Positions 44,987-54,218 of a stretch of DNA of 64,000 nt are shown one piece after another. The DNA lies in contig CAWGOZ010000021.1 in NCBI GenBank assembly GCA_963824345.1, positions 372,001-436,000 of the forward strand, read 5' to 3'. The stretch is from Palsa-89 sp963824345 (lineage in GTDB: Bacteria; Acidobacteriota; Terriglobia; Bryobacterales; Bryobacteraceae). Numbering within the stretch: position 1 is the first letter of the stretch; each line of letters begins with the position of its first letter. The notes under the pieces are model-generated. The model was not told the origin of the DNA. It was given only the letters and a program-made list of their open reading frames with translations, and ran no database searches. Made by a program: the position numbers and the translations under genes.

Positions 44987-45333
44987 TTTCCGTTCGGTTC
45001 GGTGTAGTCTACCCGAATGCCTAAAGCAGCCAGATTCTCGGCGGGATTGGCGTCGGCCAGCACGTCCACGTAGTTGCTGCGAACCGCCGGCGTTTGGTTG
45101 GAAACCGGCGTTTGCAGAAGCATCCCCAGAAGCAGGCAGATGGCTGCGGCGGCAGCCACGAACACCTGAGACAGCTTCTTCAAGCGCGCCACAAACATTT
45201 TCCGCGCCTCGATCTTGCGCCAAAGCACGGGCATGAAGTTAGCGCTGGCCTCTGGATCCGGCAAAGCCGCCCGGTACCGTTCCAAAAGACGATCCAGCTC
45301 CAAACTGACGTGGTCCCTATCGGCGTGATCCAT
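44983..45333 (-). CDS. Probable membrane anti-sigma factor
   Basis: A 116-residue protein. A cytoplasmic N-terminal part (about 1-70) is followed by one transmembrane helix (VFVAAAAAICLLLGMLL, about 73-89) and a short outer tail. No zinc HxxxCxxC motif is visible, so it is not a classic ZAS protein. Its place between the ECF sigma gene and a Spy-like gene supports an anti-sigma role, which is inference. Confidence 0.6.
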   Translation of the reverse strand: MDHADRDHVSLELDRLLERYRAALPDPEASANFMPVLWRKIEARKMFVARLKKLSQVFVAAAAAICLLLGMLLQTPVSNQTPAVRSNYVDVLADANPAENLAALGIRVDYTEPNGK

Positions 45334-45408
45334 GCGCGTCTCGGCGCCTCCTCGATCCTCGACTATTCTATACTCTTCCGCTAGCGGCTTTCTCGCCTTG
45401 CCGCGCTA

Positions 45409-45996
45409 TTACTCACCGGTCTTGCCACCCTGGGGCCGCCGCGTGGCCTGATAAGCGCTCAGTACGCGCTGGCGTGCCCGGAAGAGCCTGACCTTCAGAG
45501 CATTTTCGTTCACCGAGTAAATCTTTTCAAGCTCTTTCAACGAAAGCCCTTCCACTTCTTTCAGTGTCAGAAGAATTCGATCCTGCTCGGAAACCGACTG
45601 CAGCAACGAATCCACCAACTCCTTCACTTGCTTTTGCCGCTCGTACTCGCCGGAAGCTTTGCCTCCGGCAGCCGCGTCCGCCATCATTACCTGCTGCTCG
45701 GTCAAATCCGACATCCGAGCTTCGTTCCGCCGGCGTTGCTTTCGCAGATAATCATACGAAGCGTTCACCGTCAGCCGGTAAAGCCAGGGCTCGAAGACTT
45801 CCGGCGTCCGGAGTTGATCGAGCGAATAGTAGAGCCGCAAAAAAACTTCCTGGGCGACGTCCTCCACATCCTCCGGCCGGCCGATCAGCCGCGCGATCGT
45901 CCCTAAAATCCGCTTTCTGTACGCAACCACCATCTGGTTGAACGCGGCATCATCGCCCTTCTGGGCCTTCTGAATCAGCTCAAATTCAACCAGCAT
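45409..45996 (-). CDS. ECF-type RNA polymerase sigma factor
   Basis: A 195-residue protein with region 2 (AFNQMVVAYRKRILGTIARL, DVEDVAQEVFLRLY, FEPWLYRLTVNASYDYLRK) and region 4 (LLTLKEVEGLSLKELEKIYSVNENALKVRLFRARQ; helix-turn-helix at its centre). An acidic/Gly linker lies between. It would direct polymerase to an envelope-stress regulon, held off by the membrane protein 75 bases downstream. Confidence 0.9.
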   Translation of the reverse strand: MLVEFELIQKAQKGDDAAFNQMVVAYRKRILGTIARLIGRPEDVEDVAQEVFLRLYYSLDQLRTPEVFEPWLYRLTVNASYDYLRKQRRRNEARMSDLTEQQVMMADAAAGGKASGEYERQKQVKELVDSLLQSVSEQDRILLTLKEVEGLSLKELEKIYSVNENALKVRLFRARQRVLSAYQATRRPQGGKTGE

Positions 45997-46202
45997 GCGG
46001 CTCTAGAATGCCAGCCGCCAGTCTCCGCAAATAGAGGCGTCCCGGCAAATTGTTAGGTTACAAGGGCTTGGGGCGGAAAGCAAAGCATTTGTGGGCTAAG
46101 GCCCGGATCACAGTCGGTGGAGGAGGTAGGGAAAGCAATTTCAACAGGATCAATCGCTTGGCCGCGTACTAGGACCGGTCCCAGGGGCATGCTAAAATCG
46201 CA

Positions 46203-48587
46203 ATGGTCTCCCCCGCCGCGCCGTCCGACCTACATAGCACCATGAATTTTCTCGAGGGCCTGAATCCGCAACAACAAGCCGCTGCTTCCCACGTCGAAGG
46301 CCCGCTGCTATTGCTGGCCGGCGCCGGCAGCGGCAAAACACGCGTCATTACCCATCGCATGGCGTACCTCATGGAGGAGCACCGCGTCCCAGGGCCTTGC
46401 ATCCTGGCCGTCACTTTCACCAACAAAGCCGCCGACGAGATGCGCTCGCGGGTGAATAATCTTTTGGGAGGAGGGCGCGGTAAAGACGGCCCGTTCGTCT
46501 CCACCTTCCACTCCTTTTGCGTCCGGCTGCTGCGGCGCGACGGGGCTAGCTTAGCCGAAATCCGCAACGGATTCACGCGCCAGTTCACCATTTACGACGC
46601 CGACGATCAAGTGGCCATAATTAAATCCATCTTCCGAGGCCTTAGCCTGGATGAAAAGTTCATGCAGTATCGCGCGGTGTGTTCCTGGATCAGCCACAAT
46701 AAGAGCCACAAGGAATCACCGGCCAACGTCTACGGAAAATCCACGGATCAGAAAACCTCGCAGCTTGCTTCCATCTACGAACAGTACGAAGGCCGCTTGC
46801 TCCAGGCCAACGCGCTCGACTTCGACGATCTGCTGCTTGAAACCGTGCGGCTGCTGGCTCACGACGCCAATCTGCGCCTCCAGATGAATCGCCGCTTCGA
46901 ATTCGTCATGATCGACGAATATCAGGACACCAATCGCAGCCAATATGAGTTGATGCGCCTGCTCACTGAGGCCCACAAGAACATCTGCGTGGTGGGCGAT
47001 GAGGATCAGTCCATCTATGGCTGGCGCGGCGCTGACATTCGCAACATCCTCGATTTCGAGCGCGACTTTCCGGATGCCAAGGTGATTCGCCTGGAACAGA
47101 ATTACCGGTCCACCAAGAATATCCTCGAAGCCGCCAGCGCCGTGGTTGCCAACAACACCGAGCGCAAAGGCAAATGGCTGTGGACCGAAGCCGGCGCGGG
47201 CGAAAAGATCGGCCGCTTCGAGGCCTTCGACGGCGAACAGGAGGCGCTGTTCATCGCAGACACCATCGACAAGTTGCTGTCAGCCCATCCAACGTATCGC
47301 GCGGCGGTGCTGTATCGCACCAACTTCCAGTCGCGGCAGATCGAAGAGGCGCTGCGCCGCTACGGACGCGATTATGTGGTGCTGGGAGGATTCAGTTTCT
47401 ATCAACGCGCCGAAGTAAAGGATGCGCTTTCCTATCTGAAGGCCGCGATCAGCCCGCAGGATTCGGTGGCCCTGCTGCGCATCATCAACACTCCGGCGCG
47501 CGGCATCGGCAAGAGCACCATCGAGCAGATCGAGCAATACGCGTTGGAGAACCAGTTGAGCGTGTGGTCGGCCATCGGGCGCATGTTGGATGAAAACCTC
47601 TTCGCCGGCCGGGCCGAAGCGGCCCTGCGCGTTTTCAAAACCTTGCTGGAAGAGTTGGGCACGGCGGCCGGCCAAGGAAAAGTGGATGAATCGCTGCGGC
47701 AGATTCTTGATCGCACCGGCTACGCAAGGATGCTTGAAACCGATAACGATCCGGAAGCCGAATCGCGCTTGGGCAATTTGAACGAGTTGGTGAACGCGGC
47801 GTCGGAAGCGGCCGAGCGCGGCGAAACCATCGCGGAGTTTCTGGATCACGCCGCGTTAGTCTCCGATACGGACAACCTGGACGAACGCGCGCCCGTGTCG
47901 TTGCTCACGCTGCACAACGCCAAAGGCCTCGAGTTCCCCATCGTGTTTCTGGCCGGCATGGAAGAGGGCTTGTTCCCGCACATGCGTTCGCTCGATTCCA
48001 AAGCCGCCATGGAAGAAGAGCGCCGGCTCTGCTATGTGGGCATGACGCGCTCCGAGAAGCGGCTTTTCCTGACCTCGGCGCGTTACCGGCGGCGCTTCGG
48101 CGGCGGCCAGCAGGAAGCCACCATCCCCTCGCGATTCTTGCGCGAGGTTCCGCGAGCGCTGGTGGAAGACCTCGGCCAGTCGCGGCAAACGACGCAACAG
48201 CGTGCGCCTCAAGTGGATCTGTTCGCCGAACAACACGAAGTCCGTGAAGCGGCTAAACGCAATCTCTACACCGGCAAGACCTACAACTCCGTCGATAACA
48301 TTCAACAGTTCTTCGCAGAGCGCGGCAAAGCTTCGGCTCCGGCACCAGCCACCAGCCACCAGCCACCAGCCGCTCGCCCGCCAATCCCCAATCCCCAACC
48401 CCGGCCCGCCGTGGTGGGCCGGACCCGTGGCTTTCGCGCCGGCGCTACCATCCGGCATCCCAAGTACGGCCGCGGAACCGTGCTGCGTCGCGAAGGGGAT
48501 GGCGAGGATGCTAAGCTCACGGTAAGCTTTCCCGGTTACGGCTTGAAGAAGCTGGTGGAAAAATACGCAGGAATCCAAGAAGATTGA
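46203..48587 (+). CDS. pcrA: UvrD/PcrA-type ATP-dependent DNA helicase
   Basis: A 794-residue SF1A helicase. Walker A is LAGAGSGKTRVITHR, motif II MIDEYQDTNRSQYE, motif III GDEDQSIYGWRGAD, motif IV LEQNYRST, motif V LLTLHNAKGLEFPIVF, motif VI CYVGMTRSEKRL. It unwinds DNA in excision and mismatch repair and removes stalled complexes. A Pro-rich linker (about 712-740) made of heptanucleotide repeats leads to a C-terminal beta domain (IRHPKYGRGTVLRREGDG) that binds RNA polymerase in PcrA. The start is ATG 46203; ATG 46242 before NFLEGLNPQQQAA is an alternative. Confidence 0.9.
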   Translation: MVSPAAPSDLHSTMNFLEGLNPQQQAAASHVEGPLLLLAGAGSGKTRVITHRMAYLMEEHRVPGPCILAVTFTNKAADEMRSRVNNLLGGGRGKDGPFVSTFHSFCVRLLRRDGASLAEIRNGFTRQFTIYDADDQVAIIKSIFRGLSLDEKFMQYRAVCSWISHNKSHKESPANVYGKSTDQKTSQLASIYEQYEGRLLQANALDFDDLLLETVRLLAHDANLRLQMNRRFEFVMIDEYQDTNRSQYELMRLLTEAHKNICVVGDEDQSIYGWRGADIRNILDFERDFPDAKVIRLEQNYRSTKNILEAASAVVANNTERKGKWLWTEAGAGEKIGRFEAFDGEQEALFIADTIDKLLSAHPTYRAAVLYRTNFQSRQIEEALRRYGRDYVVLGGFSFYQRAEVKDALSYLKAAISPQDSVALLRIINTPARGIGKSTIEQIEQYALENQLSVWSAIGRMLDENLFAGRAEAALRVFKTLLEELGTAAGQGKVDESLRQILDRTGYARMLETDNDPEAESRLGNLNELVNAASEAAERGETIAEFLDHAALVSDTDNLDERAPVSLLTLHNAKGLEFPIVFLAGMEEGLFPHMRSLDSKAAMEEERRLCYVGMTRSEKRLFLTSARYRRRFGGGQQEATIPSRFLREVPRALVEDLGQSRQTTQQRAPQVDLFAEQHEVREAAKRNLYTGKTYNSVDNIQQFFAERGKASAPAPATSHQPPAARPPIPNPQPRPAVVGRTRGFRAGATIRHPKYGRGTVLRREGDGEDAKLTVSFPGYGLKKLVEKYAGIQED
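48343..48401 (+). repeat. Heptanucleotide tandem repeats inside the helicase gene
   Basis: CACCAGC is repeated four times without error (48343-48370), and shortly after CCAATCC occurs twice plus a variant CCAACCC (48381-48401). The unit is not a multiple of three, so gain or loss of one unit would shift the frame before the last 70 or so residues of the helicase. Confidence 0.8.
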
Positions 48588-48600
48588 AGACCCAATACGA

Positions 48601-48759
48601 ATGAACACAAAGTCCATCACAGACAAAGCAGAGCGCAAGAAAATCAAGCGCGCGGCCCGCAAAAAAGCGGCTCCTAAGCCCAAGCGGGCCTCCGGAGTCT
48701 CTCGCGGCTCCCTCAAGAAACGAGTGAAGAAGATGACCAAGGGACAGCGGAAGCGGTAG
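48601..48759 (+). CDS. 52-residue very basic protein
   Basis: ATG 48601 to TAG 48759. It begins MNTKSITDKAERKKIKRAAR and is dominated by Lys and Arg (about 24 of 52 residues), with no acidic cluster, cysteine or hydrophobic segment. Such composition suggests binding to RNA, DNA or the ribosome. It sits 13 bases after the helicase stop, in the same direction, so it is likely cotranscribed. It is not recognised as a known ribosomal protein. The coding bias and clean fit into the gap support it being real. Confidence 0.6.
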   Translation: MNTKSITDKAERKKIKRAARKKAAPKPKRASGVSRGSLKKRVKKMTKGQRKR

Positions 48760-48810
48760 CTGCTGAGCCGCGCACAAACCGAGCCGCGACCCTAAGGGAG
48801 CGGTTGACCC

Positions 48811-50304
48811 ATGAACCAGCTCCTGCGCACCAAAAGCATCGATGCTTTAATCGCGGCTTCCGAAGAGCCCGCCAACCGGCTGAAAAAGTCGCTGGGCGTG
48901 TGGAGCTTGATTGCGCTGGGCGTGGGAGCGGTGATCGGATCGGGCATTTTCACCGTCACGGGCACCGCCGCCGCGGGCGAGCATTTTCTAGCCAAGTCCG
49001 TATTCAAGGCGCCGGTATTCGACTTGCTGCTCAACGGTGGCAAGGCAACCTCGCTTAGCGGCCGGCTGGGCGCGGGCCCCGCCATCTCGTTGTCTTTCGT
49101 ATTGGTCGCGATCGCCTGTGGATTCGCCGCCATCTGCTACGCCGAGCTGGCTTCCATGATCCCCATCGCCGGCAGCGCCTACACCTATTCCTACGCTACG
49201 CTGGGTGAAATCTTCGCGTGGGTCATCGGCTGGGATCTGATTCTCGAATACGCGTTCTCCAATATGAGCGTGGCGGTGGGATTCTCGGCCTACCTCAACG
49301 ACCTGCTGGATAATCTGTTCCATTTCCATTTGCCCCTGCAGCTCTCCCAGCCTATGTTTGAGGAGGGCCAGCGCACCGGCGCCTGGTTCAATCTACCGGC
49401 CTTCATCGTGCTCATGCTGCTGAGCTGGATACTGGTGCGCGGAGTCCGCGAAAGCGCCGAGACCAACAACACCATGGTGATCATCAAGGTGGTCGCCATT
49501 CTGATGTTTGTCTTTGGGGCCGCGCATGCCGTTAACACCAGCAACTGGCATCCCTTCATGCCGCACGGCTACTCGGGCGTGCTATCCGGCGCGGCCATCG
49601 TCTTCTTCACCTACATCGGATTCGATTCGGTCTCTACCGCCGCCGAGGAATGCGGACGCCCGCAGCGCGACATGCCAATTGGAATCTTCGCGACGCTCGC
49701 GGTGTGCGCGCTGCTCTATGGATCGGTCGCCCTGGTGCTCACCGGTATCGCCAATTGGAGCACGCTGAACAATGATGCGCCAGTCGCCAACGCGCTGAAG
49801 ATGATCGGCATGAACCGGCTGCGGCTGATTGTCACCGCCGGCGCGCTGCTCGGCATGCTTTCGTCGCTGCTGGTGTTTCAATATGGACAGGCGCGCATCT
49901 GGTTCGCCATGTCGCGCGACCGCTTGCTGCCCAGCATCTTCTCGCGAGTCCATCCGCGCTACAGCACGCCGTATATCAGTACCTGGGTGGCGGGCGTGGT
50001 GGTCGGCATTCCGGCGGGCATCTTCGATATCAGCTGGTTCGCCGATCTTTCGAACATCGGAACTTTGTTCGCCTTTATTCTGGTCTCGGCCGGAGTGATC
50101 GTGCTGCGCAAAAAACAGCCGGATCGCCCGCGCGGCTTTCGCGTTCCCTGGGTCCCGCTGCTGCCGGGGATCTCCATCGTCTGCTGCCTGGTGTTGATGC
50201 TGAGTCTGCCGCTGGAAACCTGGCTTCGATTTTTCGTCTGGCTGGTGATCGGGCTTTTCATCTACTTTGGCTACGGCAAGAAGCGCACCGCGGATTTGAA
50301 CTAG
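48811..50304 (+). CDS. APC-family amino acid permease (cationic amino acid transporter type)
   Basis: A 497-residue membrane protein of about 12-13 helices. GVGAVIGSGIFTVTGTAAA is the first-helix motif of the family, followed by FAAICYAELASMIPIAGSAYTY (helix 3; key residues Cys-Tyr-Ala-Glu-Leu) and FFTYIGFDSVSTAAEE. The long N-terminal MNQLLRTKSIDALI is typical of the CAT/YfnA branch. It would import amino acids by proton symport. Confidence 0.88.
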   Translation: MNQLLRTKSIDALIAASEEPANRLKKSLGVWSLIALGVGAVIGSGIFTVTGTAAAGEHFLAKSVFKAPVFDLLLNGGKATSLSGRLGAGPAISLSFVLVAIACGFAAICYAELASMIPIAGSAYTYSYATLGEIFAWVIGWDLILEYAFSNMSVAVGFSAYLNDLLDNLFHFHLPLQLSQPMFEEGQRTGAWFNLPAFIVLMLLSWILVRGVRESAETNNTMVIIKVVAILMFVFGAAHAVNTSNWHPFMPHGYSGVLSGAAIVFFTYIGFDSVSTAAEECGRPQRDMPIGIFATLAVCALLYGSVALVLTGIANWSTLNNDAPVANALKMIGMNRLRLIVTAGALLGMLSSLLVFQYGQARIWFAMSRDRLLPSIFSRVHPRYSTPYISTWVAGVVVGIPAGIFDISWFADLSNIGTLFAFILVSAGVIVLRKKQPDRPRGFRVPWVPLLPGISIVCCLVLMLSLPLETWLRFFVWLVIGLFIYFGYGKKRTADLN

Positions 50305-50418
50305 CGCCTTGCGTGCAGCGACGCCCTGGGACCCGTACTCCGCGACGCGGGGTCCTGGTACTAAACCCGTCGCTCTCCTATTCGGCGGTTCTAAGGCTAT
50401 CCCCCAATATGGGAGCGC

Positions 50419-50691
50419 TTGGAACCACATTGGGATCCCGCGACATTCCCGCTTGTCCAAGCCGCACCCGCGGCGGCTGAGCAAACGGCCGATCTGGTCG
50501 GGCAAGCCAAACCTGATGAACAAGTTAGCCTTCCGTTTGACAGCTCGGCACCCACTTGGTGGCTGGCTTCGTGGCAAGATTCGGGGATAGAAATCGCCCG
50601 AGCCACCCGGTCCTGGATTCAGTATGGAACGGTCGCATTTGCCGTCATCTGCATCGTTATCGGAGCGGTGGAAGGGCTATTCGGCCGCTAG
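50419..50691 (+). CDS. Possible small single-helix membrane protein
   Basis: A 90-residue frame (TTG start at 50419) in the 398-base gap between the permease and the CPBP protease. The last 25 residues (WIQYGTVAFAVICIVIGAVEG) make one convincing transmembrane helix and the N-terminal part is acidic and Ala/Pro-rich. No family is recognised and there is no strong ribosome site. The rest of the gap shows nothing else. Confidence 0.4.
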   Translation: MEPHWDPATFPLVQAAPAAAEQTADLVGQAKPDEQVSLPFDSSAPTWWLASWQDSGIEIARATRSWIQYGTVAFAVICIVIGAVEGLFGR

Positions 50692-50702
50692 TAGGGGAAG
50701 AT

Positions 50703-51398
50703 TCAGCTCGTAAGGAAGCCCGCGGCATCAGTCAGGAAGTGCGCAATCATATTCGAGCTGAGGTCGCGTTTCCAGACATAAAGCACGGCGAAAATTACCC
50801 CACCTCCGAAAACCGGGATGAGATGGACGAGACCCCAGTTGGCAAGATGAGCATAGGTGAAGGCCGCGACGGAAACGGCGATAGCCAGAGTGGAACTGCC
50901 AGTGAGATGGCGGACCTTCTCAATAAGGTAGCCTCGGAAAAGGATCTCCTCCACCACTGCCGCTCTCAAAACGAGCAAGACCCGATACCAGTACGGTCGT
51001 GCGAGGATGAGACTGCGTTCCGCACCCGCAGCCGTCGCGTTCAGGTGAAACAGCGGCACGATTACAGCGTAATGGATGACGAAGACGACCAGCAGAGCCC
51101 CTGCCGCGGCTAGTGCGTACAAGAGGCCCTGCCACGTGGGACGATGAAGGCCGATTGAGATCATCGGCAACCCTTCGCCTACACGAAGCCAGGCGAGGAC
51201 ACCCACCGCATACAACCACCACACCAATTCACGAATCAGCAGAGCTAAAATCGAATCGCCCGGCGCGACCCAGCGACCGATTGGCAGCTGCGGGAGGATA
51301 AGAGCAACGATGAGACCGCACAGCGCCGTGACATTCGTGCTTCGAGACTGCCGCGATTCACTATGAGAAAATCCTGCGGCTTTCGCAACTCGATTCAC
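50703..51398 (-). CDS. CPBP-family intramembrane metalloprotease
   Basis: A 231-residue protein of 7-8 helices with the CPBP (Abi/Rce1-like) motifs VVEEILFRGYLIEKV (EExxxR), FTYAHL (first zinc His) and MIAHFLTDAAGF (second His). Members cleave within membranes or process prenylated or bacteriocin peptides; the substrate here is unknown. The start is GTG 51398, which overlaps the stop of the upstream gene. Confidence 0.83.
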   Translation of the reverse strand: MNRVAKAAGFSHSESRQSRSTNVTALCGLIVALILPQLPIGRWVAPGDSILALLIRELVWWLYAVGVLAWLRVGEGLPMISIGLHRPTWQGLLYALAAAGALLVVFVIHYAVIVPLFHLNATAAGAERSLILARPYWYRVLLVLRAAVVEEILFRGYLIEKVRHLTGSSTLAIAVSVAAFTYAHLANWGLVHLIPVFGGGVIFAVLYVWKRDLSSNMIAHFLTDAAGFLTS

Positions 51399-51733
51399 GC
51401 GCCGGCCCCCGGGCGGAAGTGCAGGTCGATACTATAGCCGGCTAAGTTCACTTCCACCCTATACAGGACTTCGATCTTCACCGCGCCCTCGGATATGTCG
51501 ACGTGAATATCGTCGCTACTGACGGGCAGTCCCAAGGCCGCTGCTTTATTGAGCACTGCCGTCCGCACTACTTCCGGCGGCCGCTGGGAGGTTGAAGAAT
51601 CCTCCACCAGGGCGTTTACGTAACTCTGCAACTCCCAGTTGGTTGCGTACGGCGGAATAAGAACCACGCCCAGAGCGATCAGGATGAGAAGCACGGCTGC
51701 GCCCGCGATCAACCGGGGCGCGCGCGCCGTCAC
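51395..51733 (-). CDS. DUF4845-like single-span membrane protein
   Basis: The product is 112 residues from GTG 51733, overlapping the stop of the preceding gene; a longer frame upstream is not coding. One N-terminal helix (LIAGAAVLLILIALGVVLI) is followed by an alpha/beta domain (VRTAVLNKAAALGLPVSSDD, VEVNLAGYSIDLHF) similar to DUF4845. Function unknown; coupled on both sides. Confidence 0.65.
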   Translation of the reverse strand: MTARAPRLIAGAAVLLILIALGVVLIPPYATNWELQSYVNALVEDSSTSQRPPEVVRTAVLNKAAALGLPVSSDDIHVDISEGAVKIEVLYRVEVNLAGYSIDLHFRPGAGA

Positions 51734-52176
51734 CGCTTGGTTTCCTCGAGTGAATCCAGTTCCTTCCAGATGTCGTCGCCGTGGCGCTCCCAGTCGGGCG
51801 ACTTGGAAGTGATGCGAACCTCGGGCACTTTCAGGGTGCCGTGGCCGTAGAGACAAATGTATTCCACGCGCGGCTGCCCGATCAGGAACATGTTGGGCCA
51901 CGAACCCGCGGTCACCGGCATGCGCAGACGGCGCAGGCACGAGCGGCAGCGATAGCGCTGATCCCAGATGATGAATTGCAGCAAGCCAAAACCGGCCAGG
52001 AAATAGAGCAGCATGGCAGTGGTGAATCCGAGGTCATGGCCGAAAGGCTTCTGAGGACCGCCGGGATACAATACGACGCCTCGGAAGCCGATGAGGATTG
52101 CAGCCAGGAGCACGCGCATCACCAGGACGGCGGCTACCAGCTTTAGCAGCAAAAACCCCCAGTATTTCATGTTCAT
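51730..52176 (-). CDS. Membrane protein with CxxC zinc-ribbon
   Basis: A 148-residue protein with two N-terminal helices (GFLLLKLVAAVLVMRVLLAA and TAMLLYFLAGFGLLQFIIW) and a cytoplasmic part beginning RYRCRSCLRRLRMPV, half of a zinc ribbon, with a later Cys in YICLYGHG. I recognise no named family. It leads the three-gene coupled set with the DUF4845-like and CPBP genes. Confidence 0.65.
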   Translation of the reverse strand: MNMKYWGFLLLKLVAAVLVMRVLLAAILIGFRGVVLYPGGPQKPFGHDLGFTTAMLLYFLAGFGLLQFIIWDQRYRCRSCLRRLRMPVTAGSWPNMFLIGQPRVEYICLYGHGTLKVPEVRITSKSPDWERHGDDIWKELDSLEETKR

Positions 52177-52235
52177 TAGATTCCTCTCGTGCTGCTCAAG
52201 TTCCAGCGTCTCACAGGATTCTCATCGGCGCATGG

Positions 52236-53147
52236 TCAGTTTCTCAGCAGATTGCGGGCCAGGAATATGACATTGGCCGGACGCTCCGCCAATCTCCTCA
52301 TAAAATAGGGATACCACGCATTGCCATACGGCACATAGAGCCTCAGGCGAAAACCGTCCGCCACCAGCCGGCGTTGCAGGTCGCGACCGACGCCATACAG
52401 CATTTGAAACTCGAAACGATCCGCTGCCATGTTTCGTTCCCGAACATACGCAATAGCCCGCTGGATGATGTTTTCGTCATGGCTCGCGATGGCCGGATAG
52501 GCGCCCCGATCCAGTAGCTGCAGCATCAACCGGATATAGTTGGCGTCCACATCTTTCTTGCGGGGAAAAGCCACGTCCGGCGATTCGCGATAGGCGCCCT
52601 TGCACAGCCGCACCGGAATCGCCTGGCGGCACAGGTCCTCGATGTCGCCCTCGCTGCGATACAGATACGCTTGGATCACCGCGCGGACGCTGCCATACTT
52701 GGCGTGCAGCTCGGAGACCAGCGCGAGCGTGCGGCTGGTGTACTGGCTGGACTCCATATCCACCTCGACCATCTGGCCGATGGACTTGGCCCGCGCCACC
52801 AGGCATTCCACGGCGGCCCGGCCGGCGGCCTCCGAATAATCCAGGCCGAGCTGCGTGAGTTTGATCGAAACCGTGGCTTGCAAATTGAGACGCGCAATTT
52901 GATCGAGCGCAGTCAGATACGCATCGCGCGATTGATTGGCTTCCTCGAGCGACCCGACGCTTTCTCCCAGATGGTCGAGCGTCGCCAGGTATCCATCGGC
53001 ATTCAGCTTCCGGCACACCGTGAGCTCGCGTTCCAGCGTCGAACCTGCCACAAACCGCGAGGTCACCCGATCGGCGACTGGTGAAGTTTCCATCCAGTGA
53101 CGAAGCCACTGCTGCCGGGAAAGCACCAAAAGCAGGCTACGAAGCAC
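52236..53147 (-). CDS. Proline dehydrogenase
   Basis: A 303-residue FAD-dependent monofunctional PRODH. The TIM barrel shows VSIKLTQLGLD, VEVDMESSQYTS, IQAYLYRSEGD, VRLCKGAYRE and the substrate motif VPYGNAWYPYFMRRLAERPAN (Tyr/Arg-Arg-x-x-Glu). It oxidises proline to pyrroline-5-carboxylate and passes electrons to quinone. The start is GTG 53147. A P5C dehydrogenase is not in the window. Confidence 0.9.
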   Translation of the reverse strand: MLRSLLLVLSRQQWLRHWMETSPVADRVTSRFVAGSTLERELTVCRKLNADGYLATLDHLGESVGSLEEANQSRDAYLTALDQIARLNLQATVSIKLTQLGLDYSEAAGRAAVECLVARAKSIGQMVEVDMESSQYTSRTLALVSELHAKYGSVRAVIQAYLYRSEGDIEDLCRQAIPVRLCKGAYRESPDVAFPRKKDVDANYIRLMLQLLDRGAYPAIASHDENIIQRAIAYVRERNMAADRFEFQMLYGVGRDLQRRLVADGFRLRLYVPYGNAWYPYFMRRLAERPANVIFLARNLLRN

Positions 53148-53181
53148 TCTATCCCAGGATACTCCCAGGTTTTCGGAAAAG

Positions 53182-53263
53182 GGTACACGCGGCTTCAGCC
53201 GCGTTTGCCGTTACGCCTGGCCCGGCGCGATTTGGCGAAAACGCGGCTGAAACCGCGGGTACC
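53182..53263. repeat. REP-like palindrome pair (inverted)
   Basis: Two copies of a REP-like unit face each other. The first (53182-53209) runs GGTACACGCGGCTTCAGCCG and on; the second (53234-53263) is its inverted relative, ending CCGCGGGTACC. Each carries the internal palindrome CGCGGCT/AGCCGCG or a variant. The same unit recurs at 60042-60072 and 60234-60262. It fills the gap between the proline dehydrogenase and pheA. Confidence 0.75.
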
Positions 53264-53305
53264 AGGGCACGCGTGTACCAGGGTATCGGCGCCGGCCGTT
53301 CCGCG

Positions 53306-54142
53306 CTACCGTCCCGGCGGATAGCTTCCCAACACCCTTAAGAAATCCGCGACCTCCCCGAGATGCCGCAAGGCGTTCTTTACGCGCGGCTCGCTTTCGC
53401 GTCCCAGGAGATCGACGTAAAACAAATACTCCCACGGCTTGCCGTGCAGCGGGCGCGACTCGATCTTGGTCAGGTTCAAATCCCGCAGCGCAAAAGCGGC
53501 CAAGCCCCGGAACAGACCGCCCGGAGTGTTGCGGGTGGTAAAGACCAGTGACGTCTTCCAGTCTTTGCCCGGCCGCGGCGCCGGCAATTTTTTTGACGGA
53601 TACAAGAGAAAGAAGCGCGTAAAGTTGCGCCGGTCGTCTTCGATGGATCGCTTCAGGATGGTCCCGCCGTAAATAGCGGCAGCCACCGACGAGGCGATCG
53701 CAGCCGCATCGGGCGCCCGCTGCTCCATCACCATTTTCACGCTGCCCGCCGTGTCATAGAAGGGAACCCGCTCCAGCTTGCGGTGCCGGGCGAAGAACTT
53801 CAGGCACTGATTGATCGCCACCGGGTGCGAGTAAACCTTGCGAATGTCGGCGAAACGAATGCCCGGTGGCGCAATCAAGTTGTGCACGATTCGCAGATTG
53901 CTTTCCGCGGCGATGCGCACGTCGAAATGCAGCAGATGGTCGTAGTTTTCGTGCACGGATCCGGCCAACGTATTCTCCATCGGAATTACGGCGGCGTCTA
54001 TTTTGCCTGCCCGCAGAGCGCGGAAGACTCCCTCGAACGTCGGGTAAGGCGCCACCTGGGCGCGATCCCCCAGCAGCTGCCGCACAGCCTCCTGGCTGAA
54101 GGCTCCCAACTCACCCTGAATTCCAACGCGCTGTCGTTTCAT
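53306..54142 (-). CDS. pheA: Prephenate dehydratase
   Basis: A 278-residue monofunctional enzyme making phenylpyruvate from prephenate. The periplasmic-binding-like catalytic domain has GIQGELGAFSQEA, VIPMENTLAGSVHENYD, and the catalytic NFTRFF. The C-terminal ACT domain (TSLVFTTRNTPGGLFRGL, TKIESRPLHGKPWEYLFYVD) senses phenylalanine. There is no chorismate mutase domain. It diverges from the XRE-type gene across 228 bases that hold two inverted repeats. Confidence 0.92.
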   Translation of the reverse strand: MKRQRVGIQGELGAFSQEAVRQLLGDRAQVAPYPTFEGVFRALRAGKIDAAVIPMENTLAGSVHENYDHLLHFDVRIAAESNLRIVHNLIAPPGIRFADIRKVYSHPVAINQCLKFFARHRKLERVPFYDTAGSVKMVMEQRAPDAAAIASSVAAAIYGGTILKRSIEDDRRNFTRFFLLYPSKKLPAPRPGKDWKTSLVFTTRNTPGGLFRGLAAFALRDLNLTKIESRPLHGKPWEYLFYVDLLGRESEPRVKNALRHLGEVADFLRVLGSYPPGR

Positions 54143-54218
54143 TCCACTGTCATCCGAGTTACTTGTCCTTCGTTCACGCTAAACCCGTTCACGCCAAACC
54201 ATTGTTATATCCCAAGGC

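Noticed and set aside
53473..53490. GGTTCAAATCCC, resembling a tRNA T-loop
   Set aside because: It lies inside pheA in coding frame and no cloverleaf can be built around it.
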